Origin: Proteinivorax hydrogeniformans
GTDB taxonomy: Bacteria; Bacillota; Proteinivoracia; Proteinivoracales; Proteinivoracaceae
Direction: 5' to 3'
Assembly (NCBI RefSeq): GCF_040515995.1
Contig: NZ_CP159485.1
Location: 1,612,001 to 1,676,000, forward strand
Length of the DNA stretch: 64,000 bases
Notes under the pieces: model-generated
Seen by the model: only the letters and a program-made list of their open reading frames with translations
What the model was told of the DNA's origin: nothing
The model's database searches: none
Shown: positions 6,774-15,133 of the stretch, one piece after another
Layout: each line of letters begins with the position of its first letter
Numbering within the stretch: the stretch's first letter is position 1
Program-made: the position numbers and the translations under genes

Positions 6774-7802
6774 TTATTCTCTTATATATATATTATTAGA
6801 AAAAATCCACGGACTTTTCCCTAACCAAACCTCTACCCTATAAACCCCACAATCAGTTATACTAACAGAGGCCTCAGAAGTTTCCATAAGTTTAGAAAAA
6901 GTACTGCCGTTTTTTATTAGATATATATCTGCCTTTTTATTCTCAGGAAGTTTTATATCTGCAGTTAAACCCTGAGCGAGCTGTAACTCACTGCCAATTG
7001 AATGCACTTGCTTATCTTTTTCACTTTGAATAAAATACTTAAACCCCTCAGCTTTTTGATAAACTTCAAATGCAAAGTAACTCCTACCTCTTTTTATGGA
7101 GTCTAAAATTATCCATTCAGCTTTATTTGCATCCTTCGGCAGCTTCTCATCGGTTATAACATAATTATTGAGAGCGTTAAAAAGTTGTTTATAAGACAAG
7201 ATTTCCCATATACCAATTTTGGGACTGTGTATATCAGTACCTGCTATGGCAAAAACCTTTCGCTTTTGACTAACTTTATCAAAAATTCTCATACTTTCTG
7301 GACATGGTCCAGTAATGGGCTTGTATGGTGTGAACAATAAATTCTTCAAAGCTTGTATTTTACTGCTTATACCGTCTTTCCATTGAGAGCAATAGTTCCA
7401 AACCTCAATCCCATCATATCCATCTACCTCCCAATCAGTCCAAGGAAAGTTTGCACCATTAAACATTATTTTTGAACCTTTTTCACAAGGATGAGCTATA
7501 ATCCCCACACCATTTTGTTCTTTTACTTTGTTTATTACCGACTGAGGGTTATCGCAATCTTCTTTAACTTCTTCATTTATGCCTAAAGCTAAATAATGAT
7601 GTTTCTTTTTATTTAGCTCAGTACCCATAATTAAAAGTAAATCATCATAGTACCCCGTTTTATCAAAATCAAAACAACTATGATCTGTTATACATACAAA
7701 ATCTAAGTTGGCTTTATTAGCTATTTCCGCTATTTCATCAACACTTTTTGTTCCGTCGGAAAGGGTTGAGTGCACATGGATATTACCTCGATAAGTGTAC
7801 AT
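6774..7802 (-). CDS. PHP domain metal-dependent phosphoesterase-like protein
   Basis: The 342-residue protein begins with the PHP-domain metal motif HVHSTLSDG (residues 9-17) and continues with ITDHSCFD near residue 39-46, GIIAHPCEKG near 98, and AGTDIHSP near 192, which supply the usual His/Asp metal ligands. PHP domains hydrolyse phosphoester bonds in small molecules or nucleic acids. The C-terminal 100 residues look like a beta-rich domain that binds ligand or surface. It is a single gene; the substrate is unknown. Confidence 0.85.
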   Translation of the reverse strand: MYTYRGNIHVHSTLSDGTKSVDEIAEIANKANLDFVCITDHSCFDFDKTGYYDDLLLIMGTELNKKKHHYLALGINEEVKEDCDNPQSVINKVKEQNGVGIIAHPCEKGSKIMFNGANFPWTDWEVDGYDGIEVWNYCSQWKDGISSKIQALKNLLFTPYKPITGPCPESMRIFDKVSQKRKVFAIAGTDIHSPKIGIWEILSYKQLFNALNNYVITDEKLPKDANKAEWIILDSIKRGRSYFAFEVYQKAEGFKYFIQSEKDKQVHSIGSELQLAQGLTADIKLPENKKADIYLIKNGSTFSKLMETSEASVSITDCGVYRVEVWLGKSPWIFSNNIYIRE

Positions 7803-7919
7803 ATAGGAACCTCCTTTTTAAAATAATCATATCATACTTTTTTTATTTAAAAGTAAAATTCTTATATAATGCATCAATTTATGTTATTATAAAGGAAATT
7901 AAATTTTAGGAGGGGTCAA

Positions 7920-8948
7920 ATGAATTTCGATAGCAGCTATACTGTCAACACCTTAATTGAGTTATGTAATACACCGTCTGTGACAGGAGATACAACCTCT
8001 ATTCAGCAAAAAATTAAAGAAGAAATTAAAAGTATGGATGTCCCTGTAACAGAAAATAATAAAGGGGGGATTATAGCAACTATCTCTGGAAGGGCGGAAA
8101 GTTCTATATTAGTATCTGCCCATGTTGATACTTTAGGTGCCATGGTTAAGGGTATAAAAGGAAATGGCAGGCTGACAGTCAGTCCTATTGGAAGTTTTGA
8201 TTTTAATAGCATAGAAACTGAAAATTGTGTTATACATAGTGCAGAATCAGACTTTAACGGCAGTTTTGTTACAACTAAAGGTTCTGTGCACATCCACGGC
8301 GGGGAAACAGCTAAACAGTCAAGAGACAAAGACACCCTTGAAATAAGACTAGATGAAGATGTCTCAAGCAAAGAAGACACCGAAAATTTAGGAATATCGG
8401 TAGGAGACTTTGTTTCCTTTGACCCAAGAGTTATAAAAACTTCTAACGGTTATATAAAATCTCGTCATCTTGATGATAAAGCTGGAGTAGCCATTATTTT
8501 ACAAACTATCAAGAGCATAAAAGAAAGAAACATCACACCTAAAAAAACTATTAAGTTTTTCATCAGCAATTACGAAGAGGTAGGTCACGGATGTAGTCAT
8601 ATCCCAGAAAACACTGAAGAGCTAATAGCTATTGATATGGGCGTCGTAGGCGAAGGTCAACAAGGTAATGAACACAGCGTTTCAATATGTGCAAAAGACT
8701 CTTCAGGCCCCTATGATTTACAAATGAGAAGAAGCTTCGTTCAAATTTGCAAAGAAAATAATATTCCCCATAAAATAGATATATTTCCTTACTATGGTTC
8801 GGATGCCAGTGCTGCTTTAAGGGCTGGAAATAACATTCGTGCAGGATTGATTGGCCCCGGAGTAGATAATTCTCATAGCTACGAAAGAACTCATCTAGAT
8901 GCCTTAAAAGCAACTTTTGAGCTTTTGTTCCAATATCTTACAACCTAG
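7920..8948 (+). CDS. M42 family aminopeptidase
   Basis: M42 peptidases are dinuclear metal aminopeptidases that form tetrahedral dodecamers and trim peptides in the cytoplasm. In these 342 residues the metal and catalytic residues are visible: AHVDTLG (His68, Asp70), HLDDKAG (Asp185), NYEEVGHG (Glu219, Glu220), IDMGV (Asp239) and the C-terminal HSYERTH histidine. A GGAGGGG site precedes the ATG. It is a single gene divergent from the PHP gene. Confidence 0.93.
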   Translation: MNFDSSYTVNTLIELCNTPSVTGDTTSIQQKIKEEIKSMDVPVTENNKGGIIATISGRAESSILVSAHVDTLGAMVKGIKGNGRLTVSPIGSFDFNSIETENCVIHSAESDFNGSFVTTKGSVHIHGGETAKQSRDKDTLEIRLDEDVSSKEDTENLGISVGDFVSFDPRVIKTSNGYIKSRHLDDKAGVAIILQTIKSIKERNITPKKTIKFFISNYEEVGHGCSHIPENTEELIAIDMGVVGEGQQGNEHSVSICAKDSSGPYDLQMRRSFVQICKENNIPHKIDIFPYYGSDASAALRAGNNIRAGLIGPGVDNSHSYERTHLDALKATFELLFQYLTT

Positions 8949-9005
8949 TTTGGTATAGTTATCCCTTCTTTATTTAACAATAAAGGTATGAGGAGGGATA
9001 TGTCT

Positions 9006-9107
9006 ATGATGTTATTTCGTAGAAAAAAACCTAATAATAAGAAGTGGATGCTTATGGCAATCCCATTTGCGACGCTTATGATCGGAAAAATGATGAAAAG
9101 AAAGTAA
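9006..9107 (+). CDS. Very small basic membrane-associated peptide
   Basis: A 33-codon frame with AGGAGGG 8 bases before ATG 9006 (the ATG at 9000 is too close to that site). The peptide starts with a basic stretch RRKKPNNKK, then a short hydrophobic segment WMLMAIPFATLMIG, and ends MMKRK. A terminator follows 14 bases after the stop. No family recognised; a membrane-peripheral role is a guess from composition. Confidence 0.55.
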   Translation: MMLFRRKKPNNKKWMLMAIPFATLMIGKMMKRK

Positions 9108-9120
9108 CTCCTCATAAGCA

Positions 9121-9157
9121 AAACCAGGTGTTTTATAAAATCACCTGGTTTTATTTA
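9121..9157. terminator. Bidirectional terminator
   Basis: AAACCAGGTG (9121-9130) pairs with CACCTGGTTT (9142-9151), and the loop TTTTATAAAA is itself self-complementary. It has a T-rich tail on the plus strand and overlaps the stop of the convergent flavoprotein gene. Confidence 0.75.
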
Positions 9158-10014
9158 TTTTTTTGCTTTAATCCATCTAGAAATGATACAGCTGATAAAC
9201 CTGCTACTTGGCCTTCACCCACAGCTTTAGCCACCTGCAATGGCTTCCCTGTACAGTCACCAGCTGCATACACACCCTCTATATTAGTAGCCATATCACG
9301 ATCGACTTTTATTGCCTTTTTGTCAAACTCTAAACCTGCTATCAATTGAGATGGCTGTACAGATTCACGTAAAAAGAAAATTCCATCAACATGCAGTTCT
9401 TGATCTTCTAAGACCAAATATTCAGCTTTAAGATTCCCTTTTACCTCTTGAGGTTTCTGTCTTATAATGTCGATGTTTTCAGCAAGCTTTAAATCCCCCT
9501 TATATAAAGGTATATAATAGACCTTTTCCGCAAGCTCAGCTAAAAAGTTAGCTTCTTTTTCGCCCTCATCCATGGTAGATACTATGGCCACCTTTTTACC
9601 CTTAAACAGCGGTCCATCGCATGTTGCGCAGTAACCTACACCTTTTCCTAAAAATTCTTCCTCTCCTTTTATCGCCCTAAACTTTGGCAGCCCAGTAGCT
9701 AAAATTAAAGCTTTTGAGTTATACGCATCTTTTTTTGAAGAAAGGGCAAAGCTATCATCCATTTGATAAATCTCTAGTATCTTTTCATTTTTTATGGTCA
9801 ACTCATAATTTTTAAGGTGTTGACAAAATTGATCCAGTAAAGTGGCTCCGTCTGTGTCTGGAAATCCTAGATAGTTATCCATATGAGCTGCTTTGTGCAA
9901 ATCGGTAGTTTTCGGATCTTGAGCAAATAGAATCACGCTTTTATTTCTAATTCTACAATTTAACGCAGCAGATAAACCAGCCGGGCCTCCTCCAATTATT
10001 GCAACATCGTACAT
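9151..10014 (-). CDS. Thioredoxin-reductase-like flavoprotein without a clear NADPH motif
   Basis: The 287-residue protein has an N-terminal FAD site (IIGGGPAG, residues 6-13), a redox-active CATC (Cys129, Cys132) as in low-molecular-weight thioredoxin reductases, and the second FAD motif GVYAAGDCTG near 247. The segment after the CATC (residues 142-154) should contain GGGDSAxE for NADPH binding, but reads VAIVSTMDEGEKEA, and the HRRxxxR motif is missing too. Ferredoxin-dependent flavin thioredoxin reductases of clostridia are known to lack these motifs, so reduced ferredoxin may be the donor. A 34-residue zinc-ribbon gene lies upstream on the same strand. Confidence 0.85.
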   Translation of the reverse strand: MYDVAIIGGGPAGLSAALNCRIRNKSVILFAQDPKTTDLHKAAHMDNYLGFPDTDGATLLDQFCQHLKNYELTIKNEKILEIYQMDDSFALSSKKDAYNSKALILATGLPKFRAIKGEEEFLGKGVGYCATCDGPLFKGKKVAIVSTMDEGEKEANFLAELAEKVYYIPLYKGDLKLAENIDIIRQKPQEVKGNLKAEYLVLEDQELHVDGIFFLRESVQPSQLIAGLEFDKKAIKVDRDMATNIEGVYAAGDCTGKPLQVAKAVGEGQVAGLSAVSFLDGLKQKNK

Positions 10015-10076
10015 ATAAAGTCCCTCCTATTAACTATAAATGGGAAGCCTTACAAAAGACTCCCCTAAGGCGCACA

Positions 10077-10181
10077 TTATTTACATTTACTGAAGTTTTT
10101 ACACTCACATTGAGGGCATTTTCTTGGCCTTTCCTCCCCTTTATGCTTGTGTCCACAGTCCACACATTCAAGCTTTGGCAT
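10077..10181 (-). CDS. 34-residue rubredoxin-like / zinc-ribbon peptide
   Basis: This short frame has a strong GGGGAGG site 8 bases before the ATG. The peptide carries two CxxC knuckles, CVDCGHKHKGEE and CPQC, the pattern of a minimal zinc ribbon or rubredoxin-type iron site, plus two more cysteines near its end. It is followed 60 bases later by the flavoprotein gene on the same strand, so a redox link is possible but not shown. Confidence 0.65.
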   Translation of the reverse strand: MPKLECVDCGHKHKGEERPRKCPQCECKNFSKCK

Positions 10182-10337
10182 ATATACACCTCCCCTGAGG
10201 ATGGTTTGCTTTTATAGTATTACACTTATTAAAGGAAGTTAGTCTAGTGATTAAACTTTTACTTAAAATGTCATTGTTAACTTTTATTTGCAATGTTATG
10301 ATAGTTTTATATTTGAGAGCGGAGAGGACATTATCTT

Positions 10338-11732
10338 ATGGAAAAACTTAAAATACATAAAGCTACAGTTCTACTTATAGCAAGTTATGCCTTGCCAATT
10401 ATAATAGAAACATCTTTACAGATGCTTATAGGCTGGGTCGATACTATAATGATCAGCAGGAGATTAGGGGAATTTTCATTTAACGGAGTTGATACAGCAA
10501 ACTCCTTGTTAGGAATCATCACTTTAGTGTTAATGGTATTAGTTACAGGTAGTAGTATACTCATAGCACAGTATGTGGGAGCAAAAGACAAAGAGAAATC
10601 TAGCCAAATCGCAAGGCAATCTATATTATTTATGGTTATATCTAGTTTAGTTCTTATGATACCGCTTATATTTTTAGGTAAAAACTTACTAAAGTTGATG
10701 CCTATCGCCAATGAGGAAATAATTTCTCAGGCCCACATCTATCTTCGGTATATAGTATTATTTTTACCAATACAGGCGCTAATGATGCTCTTAGGTGGAA
10801 TAATTAAAAGTACTGGAGATACAAAAAGACCGATGTTTGCCATGGTTGGAGTTAACATAGCAAATACCGCTCTTAATTATTTTTTCTTATACGGAATACC
10901 CTTTATAAACATCGGTGGAAACTCAGGCATAGAAGGTCCAGCTTTGGCAAGTGGCATTTCTAGGTCTATCGGTTTGGTCTTTTTAGTTTATATTGTCTAC
11001 CAAAAAAACTTTGCTTTATCTTTAAAACTGAAAGAAATATTTAAAGCCAACCTAAAAATTCTAACTGAAATCACGACCGTCGGTATCCCAGCCGGTTTAG
11101 AGCAAATTTTTTATCGTGGAAGTATGTTTTTGCATAAGCTAATAATCATGTCAATGGGATCTAGCGTCCAGGCTGCAGCAGGTTATTCTAGCAGAATTGA
11201 AGGAATATCATTCATCCCTATTTTCGGATTGAGTATGGCGGTTTCTATCTTAGTTGGACAGAAAATTGGAGGCAAGGATATTGAAAAAGCTAAAGAAATA
11301 ACAGATACCTCCGTAAAAATATCGATTGCTTTCATGATTTTTGCTGGCCTTACATTTATTATAGGAGGCCCCTTTATTCTTAGAATCTTTACCCTTGAAA
11401 AAAACACAATAGCAACTGGAACCACAATACTATATATGATTGCTTTTGCCCAACCCGCTAAGGCCATCAACATGTCTCTAAATGGTACTTTTAGAGGTGC
11501 AGGTAATACAAAATGGGTTATGTGGGTAACATTTAGCGGCACCTTATTTGTTTGTGTAGGTCTGGGCTTTTTGCTAGGAATTGTACTTAACTGGGGGATT
11601 TACGGTCTGTGGGCAGCAGTTATTTTAGATGAGTGGCTAAGGGCAGCCATAAATTGGTACCACTATAAAACAGGAAACTGGGCATCTTATCGATTGGTAG
11701 ATTCAAAACATGAAAAAGTAAAAACTGCTTAA
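10338..11732 (+). CDS. MATE family efflux transporter
   Basis: The 464-residue protein has about twelve membrane segments with the two-lobed MATE architecture. Typical stretches are YALPIIIETSLQMLIGWVDTIMISRR near residue 15-40, GIIKSTGDTKRP near 154, and the second-lobe counterpart SLNGTFRGAGNTK near 378-390. MATE proteins export cationic drugs or metabolites in exchange for Na+ or H+. The gene is monocistronic and its stop codon overlaps the stop of the convergent gene within a shared TTAA. Confidence 0.93.
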   Translation: MEKLKIHKATVLLIASYALPIIIETSLQMLIGWVDTIMISRRLGEFSFNGVDTANSLLGIITLVLMVLVTGSSILIAQYVGAKDKEKSSQIARQSILFMVISSLVLMIPLIFLGKNLLKLMPIANEEIISQAHIYLRYIVLFLPIQALMMLLGGIIKSTGDTKRPMFAMVGVNIANTALNYFFLYGIPFINIGGNSGIEGPALASGISRSIGLVFLVYIVYQKNFALSLKLKEIFKANLKILTEITTVGIPAGLEQIFYRGSMFLHKLIIMSMGSSVQAAAGYSSRIEGISFIPIFGLSMAVSILVGQKIGGKDIEKAKEITDTSVKISIAFMIFAGLTFIIGGPFILRIFTLEKNTIATGTTILYMIAFAQPAKAINMSLNGTFRGAGNTKWVMWVTFSGTLFVCVGLGFLLGIVLNWGIYGLWAAVILDEWLRAAINWYHYKTGNWASYRLVDSKHEKVKTA

Positions 11733-12454
11733 ACATGCAAATGATAATTTACGCCTCCACAAAATATTTCCATGGGCATGTCTTGGTTTAATTTCACAAG
11801 TACTTTATCCCCTTTTTTTGCAGGGATTAAATAAGGGTATTTTTTTATAAAGCATACATCCCCAGATTTTAACGATAGTTCAGTCTTGACTTGGCTATCG
11901 TTTTTTTCATTTTTCTTCCACGCCCCTCTCCTCTCTCCATAAACAACTTTTGGATAGTTATAAACCTCACAGCTTATTCCTCTAAAACCCACTTCTTCCA
12001 AAAATAGTTTTCCTTTATCAAAAGAGGTTTTTATTGTATGATTGAGGTTTTTATAGGGCAAAAGCACAAAATGCGAGGTATTTATCGCTTCTAAAAGATT
12101 AAACCCAGCCCAATCTTTCCGCTTTAAATTATAAAGAATTACCCCTTTATAGTAATGAAAAGGCTCTGAGTATCTTTTTTCCCACCATACCTGCAAGGCA
12201 TTAAATAATTTCTTTTTATCAACGTGTCTTTCTCTTTGAACGCAAAAAAGTTTTTTAGCACATCTCATCTCCATTAACTCAAAATCTATATATTCCTCAC
12301 CATAATATTTTAATTTATGATCTCCAATAGCGACTAAAAGTGAACCTTCATATTCTCCTACTACTAAGCCGAGCAAATTATCATAACAGTCGTAAACTTC
12401 TAACAATCCTAATCCCTCCCTATAGCTTATAGTTGTTACTTTAGAATTCAACAT
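11729..12454 (-). CDS. Hypothetical protein
   Basis: I do not recognise this 241-residue protein. It is soluble, rich in aromatic residues, with an N-terminal beta-rich part (TISYREGLGLLEVYDCYDNLLG) and a C-terminal part (KSGDVCFIKKYPYLIPAKKGDKVLVKL) that resembles a small beta-barrel. The start at 12454 is chosen because AGAAGGAG lies 11 bases before it; an upstream ATG at 12481 has no such site. It is divergent from the SpoVB-like gene and convergent with the MATE gene. Confidence 0.7.
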   Translation of the reverse strand: MLNSKVTTISYREGLGLLEVYDCYDNLLGLVVGEYEGSLLVAIGDHKLKYYGEEYIDFELMEMRCAKKLFCVQRERHVDKKKLFNALQVWWEKRYSEPFHYYKGVILYNLKRKDWAGFNLLEAINTSHFVLLPYKNLNHTIKTSFDKGKLFLEEVGFRGISCEVYNYPKVVYGERRGAWKKNEKNDSQVKTELSLKSGDVCFIKKYPYLIPAKKGDKVLVKLNQDMPMEIFCGGVNYHLHV

Positions 12455-12528
12455 TTTTTGATTTTCTCCTTCTAAAAGCATATATTTGTTTTCGTTTAAA
12501 TATCTTTAGTTTAGGGAGAGGATAGAAT

Positions 12529-14067
12529 ATGAAAAAATCATTATTAAGACAAACTTTTTTGTTGATGTGTGCTTCTTTATTTGCAAGATTTTTAGGTATG
12601 CTATATCAAACAATATTGTCCAGAACTATTGGACCACAGGGTTTAGGTCTATATCAAATGACCTTTACTGTATATTCAGCTTGTCTCACATTAGCCACTA
12701 TAGGAATGACTCAAAGCCTGTCAAAAACAACTTCAGAATTTATGGCAAAAGGTGATTTTAAAAATGCACAAAAAAACTTTAGATTAACTATAACTTTAGT
12801 GTTTGTAACATCCTTGTTTATCGCTTTGTTTGTGCTAATTTTCGCTCCAAATATAGCAATGATTTTATACGATGATGCAAGACTTATACTACCCCTTAGA
12901 TTTATAAGCATTTCGATCTTTTTTGTAGCTCTTTCCCAAGTGTTTCAAGGTTATTTTCAAGGGCAAAAAAATATGCTTCCAACGGCCACTTCACAAATAA
13001 CAGAGCAAATATTTAGGTTACTGTCAATACCGCTAATAATAGTCCCCTTGCTAAAGAGAGGAACGGTGGCAGCTGCTTCTGGAACAGTTTTAGGTATGGG
13101 AATCGCAGAACTCTTTGGTTTTTTAGTACTGTTTTCTTTTTATCTTTTTTCATCCAAAAAAATAAAAAAACAGGGATCCTATCAAGAAGAAAAAGCCGCA
13201 CACCAGTTACTTAAAAATTTGTTTATGTTAGCAATCCCTATCGGACTTGGCAGCCTAGTGGCAACTACTAATTATTCCTTAGGGAACTTAATAATTCCAC
13301 GAGCATTGAGGTTGGCAGGCTACACACAAGAACTGGCCGTAGAATCTTTAGGCTATTTTAGTGGAATGGCTTTGCCGCTAATTTTCTTTCCTACTGTCTT
13401 TAGCTTCCCCATTGCTGTAAGCTTACTACCAGGAATTTCTGAGGCTATAGAGCAGAAAAACCACAGTTTAGCTCGGATTAGAATTAAGATGGCGAGTAAA
13501 TTTACCATTTTATTGGGTTTTTCTGTAGCGCTCGTACTCAGTTTATATAATTATCAAATACCTTACATAATCTTTGGATACAAAGAAGCAGGTTCTTATT
13601 TAACCGTTTTAGCTATATCATGTATATTTATTTATCCACACCACATCTTTACCTCAGTTCTACACGGACTTGGACGCCCAACCTTAGCACTTAGAAACCT
13701 CATTATTTTAACAGTCCTCAACCTAAGCTTACTATTACTGTCAGTTAGTCGTATTGGTATAATGGGTGCCGTGTGGACATTTGCCCTTGTCAACACCTTC
13801 TCTTTCTTTTTAGATTACTTTACTATAAAAAGTGTTTTCTACTTTAAGTTTGAAATTTTAAATTGGTTTATAAAACCGTTAATCTGTGCACTTTTTTCTT
13901 ATAAAGTATCAGATGTATTCCTGCCAACAGAGTCATTCCAATTAACTCAGCTGCTTGTAAACCTTATAATCACAAGTGGCCTGTTCGGGGCAACGCTGCT
14001 TTTCACAAGAACAATAAAATTAAAAGAGATAAAACCATTATTTCAGATATTAAACTTTAGAAAATAG
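12529..14067 (+). CDS. SpoVB-like polysaccharide / lipid-linked precursor flippase
   Basis: This 512-residue MVF/MOP-superfamily protein has about fourteen membrane segments. The N-terminus SLFARFLGMLYQTILSRTIGPQGLGLYQM is characteristic of the SpoVB/YtgP/MurJ-like group of Firmicutes. Members flip lipid-linked cell-wall precursors; SpoVB is needed for spore cortex synthesis in Bacillus. Paralogues are common, so the sporulation role is likely but not proven. A strong hairpin terminator follows the stop. Confidence 0.85.
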   Translation: MKKSLLRQTFLLMCASLFARFLGMLYQTILSRTIGPQGLGLYQMTFTVYSACLTLATIGMTQSLSKTTSEFMAKGDFKNAQKNFRLTITLVFVTSLFIALFVLIFAPNIAMILYDDARLILPLRFISISIFFVALSQVFQGYFQGQKNMLPTATSQITEQIFRLLSIPLIIVPLLKRGTVAAASGTVLGMGIAELFGFLVLFSFYLFSSKKIKKQGSYQEEKAAHQLLKNLFMLAIPIGLGSLVATTNYSLGNLIIPRALRLAGYTQELAVESLGYFSGMALPLIFFPTVFSFPIAVSLLPGISEAIEQKNHSLARIRIKMASKFTILLGFSVALVLSLYNYQIPYIIFGYKEAGSYLTVLAISCIFIYPHHIFTSVLHGLGRPTLALRNLIILTVLNLSLLLLSVSRIGIMGAVWTFALVNTFSFFLDYFTIKSVFYFKFEILNWFIKPLICALFSYKVSDVFLPTESFQLTQLLVNLIITSGLFGATLLFTRTIKLKEIKPLFQILNFRK

Positions 14068-14100
14068 TATCCATCAGTAGTTAAAAACTAATCAAAAGTC

Positions 14101-14141
14101 AACAAAGGGCTGCTCATAAGGAATATGAGCGGCCCTTTGTT
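14101..14141 (+). terminator. Terminator of the SpoVB-like gene
   Basis: An 18-base stem with one mismatch, starting AACAAAGGGC and ending GCCCTTTGTT, with loop AGGAA. The T-tract is short, so its efficiency is uncertain. Confidence 0.7.
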
Positions 14142-14207
14142 GTTAACTTAAAATTTTGTAAAAATATCTTATAACATAATTTTATTATATCCCAAATCTT
14201 TTCTAGA

Positions 14208-14762
14208 TCATGCTTTAATATCCTTTGCCCTACATAAAAAAGTTTTATCAAATGTTATCTGTTTAAGCTTTTTAAACTTTTCTAGTTTAGCTGGTATATT
14301 TTCTATAGGAGTATAACATTTACAGCTTGCTTTAGGAGCCCTAATTAATATCTTTGCTTCTCTATCTGCTGTTAGTGCTATTGACTTAAGTATTTCTTTC
14401 TTAGGTTCAGCCTGCAGCGGAACAAAAATAACGTTATATGGGCTAAAATCGTAATCTTGGCCATCAACATTTTTTACCTCTATATTTCCAACCTTTAACT
14501 TTTTTAATAAGCTTTGTGCTTTACTTACACAACATTTATTACAGTCAATAACCGTTATCTTATTACATTTTTCCGCAATATAAATTGATGTGTACGGGAC
14601 CGCCCCTCCACCTATAAATAGCACATTATCACTTTCACTTACCTCTGCTAATTCTATTTCCTCCATCACAGCTTTTTTATATAAAAAGCTATATAAAGCT
14701 CTTGCTGGTGCTATAGAGGAAATTTTACATTCACACCATTGAGTAAACTGAGAGAGACCCAC
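14208..14762 (-). CDS. Nicotianamine-synthase-like / SAM-binding protein under Fur control
   Basis: The 184-residue protein has a Rossmann SAM site VLFIGGGAVPYTSI (from residue 47) followed by ITVIDCNKCCVSKAQ, and a later ILIRAPKA strand. The GGGAVPYTSI form recalls the GSGPLPLTSI motif of nicotianamine synthases and of the bacterial metallophore enzyme CntL; the protein is shorter than those, which are about 270 residues. The GTG start has GGAGG 9 bases upstream and overlaps a 31-codon ORF. Two Fur-box-like sequences lie upstream, so a role in metal acquisition is plausible. An ordinary small methyltransferase is the alternative. Confidence 0.6.
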   Translation of the reverse strand: MGLSQFTQWCECKISSIAPARALYSFLYKKAVMEEIELAEVSESDNVLFIGGGAVPYTSIYIAEKCNKITVIDCNKCCVSKAQSLLKKLKVGNIEVKNVDGQDYDFSPYNVIFVPLQAEPKKEILKSIALTADREAKILIRAPKASCKCYTPIENIPAKLEKFKKLKQITFDKTFLCRAKDIKA

Positions 14763-14826
14763 TTTTAGAAACCTCCAAATATACGACTTTAGAAACTTTA
14801 TTTTTATTTAAATCTAATAACGTCAT
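14731..14826 (-). CDS. 31-residue ORF, possible FeoA remnant or leader peptide
   Basis: A GGGAGG site 7 bases before the ATG at 14826 starts a 31-codon frame that overlaps the next gene by 32 bases. Its beginning MTLLDLNKNKVSKVV resembles the N-terminus of FeoA proteins, but the frame stops after less than half of that domain. It lies between the Fur boxes and the NAS-like gene, so it may be a decayed FeoA or a leader that couples translation. Confidence 0.4.
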   Translation of the reverse strand: MTLLDLNKNKVSKVVYLEVSKSGSLSVYSMV

Positions 14827-14851
14827 CTTGATCCTCCCAAGAATGGTTAAT

Positions 14852-14905
14852 TGATAACTATTATCAACTGACTCCAAAAATAAAATCACTTGAAAGTTAT
14901 TCTCA
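14852..14905 (-). promoter_or_regulatory. Two Fur-box-like operators
   Basis: TGATAACTATTATCA (14852-14866) matches the 7-1-7 Fur consensus TGATAATNATTATCA with a single mismatch. A weaker copy, TGAAAGTTATTCTCA (14891-14905), has three mismatches. They lie upstream of the 31-codon ORF and the NAS-like gene. The divergent cooS starts 230 bases further on, so joint control of it is possible but less likely. Confidence 0.75.
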
Positions 14906-15133
14906 TTTAAATTATAAACATCCAGTTTTTATCTGTCAATACATTGCAGAAATTTAATTTTATGTATTAGATACTTTATATAGAAACAGTTTTCTGGGTA
15001 ATTTAGCCATTATCTTATTTAGGTAAAGGTTTACTTTAACACGCCGTTGCTACCTTGACATTAAAAGATATAGCATTATTTTTCAAAAAGGGTAAAAGCT
15101 ATCAATAAGTATAATAATTAGGGAGGTTTTTTA

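Noticed and set aside
8003-8380. Antisense ORFs inside the M42 peptidase gene and similar opposite-strand ORFs in pyrD, typA, pyrE and cooS
   Set aside because: They lie wholly inside well-supported genes and have no ribosome binding sites or recognisable domains.
15023-15034. GTAAAGGTTTAC dyad before cooS as a CO-sensor (CooA or RcoM) site
   Set aside because: It does not fit the CooA site pattern known to me and no such regulator is in the window.
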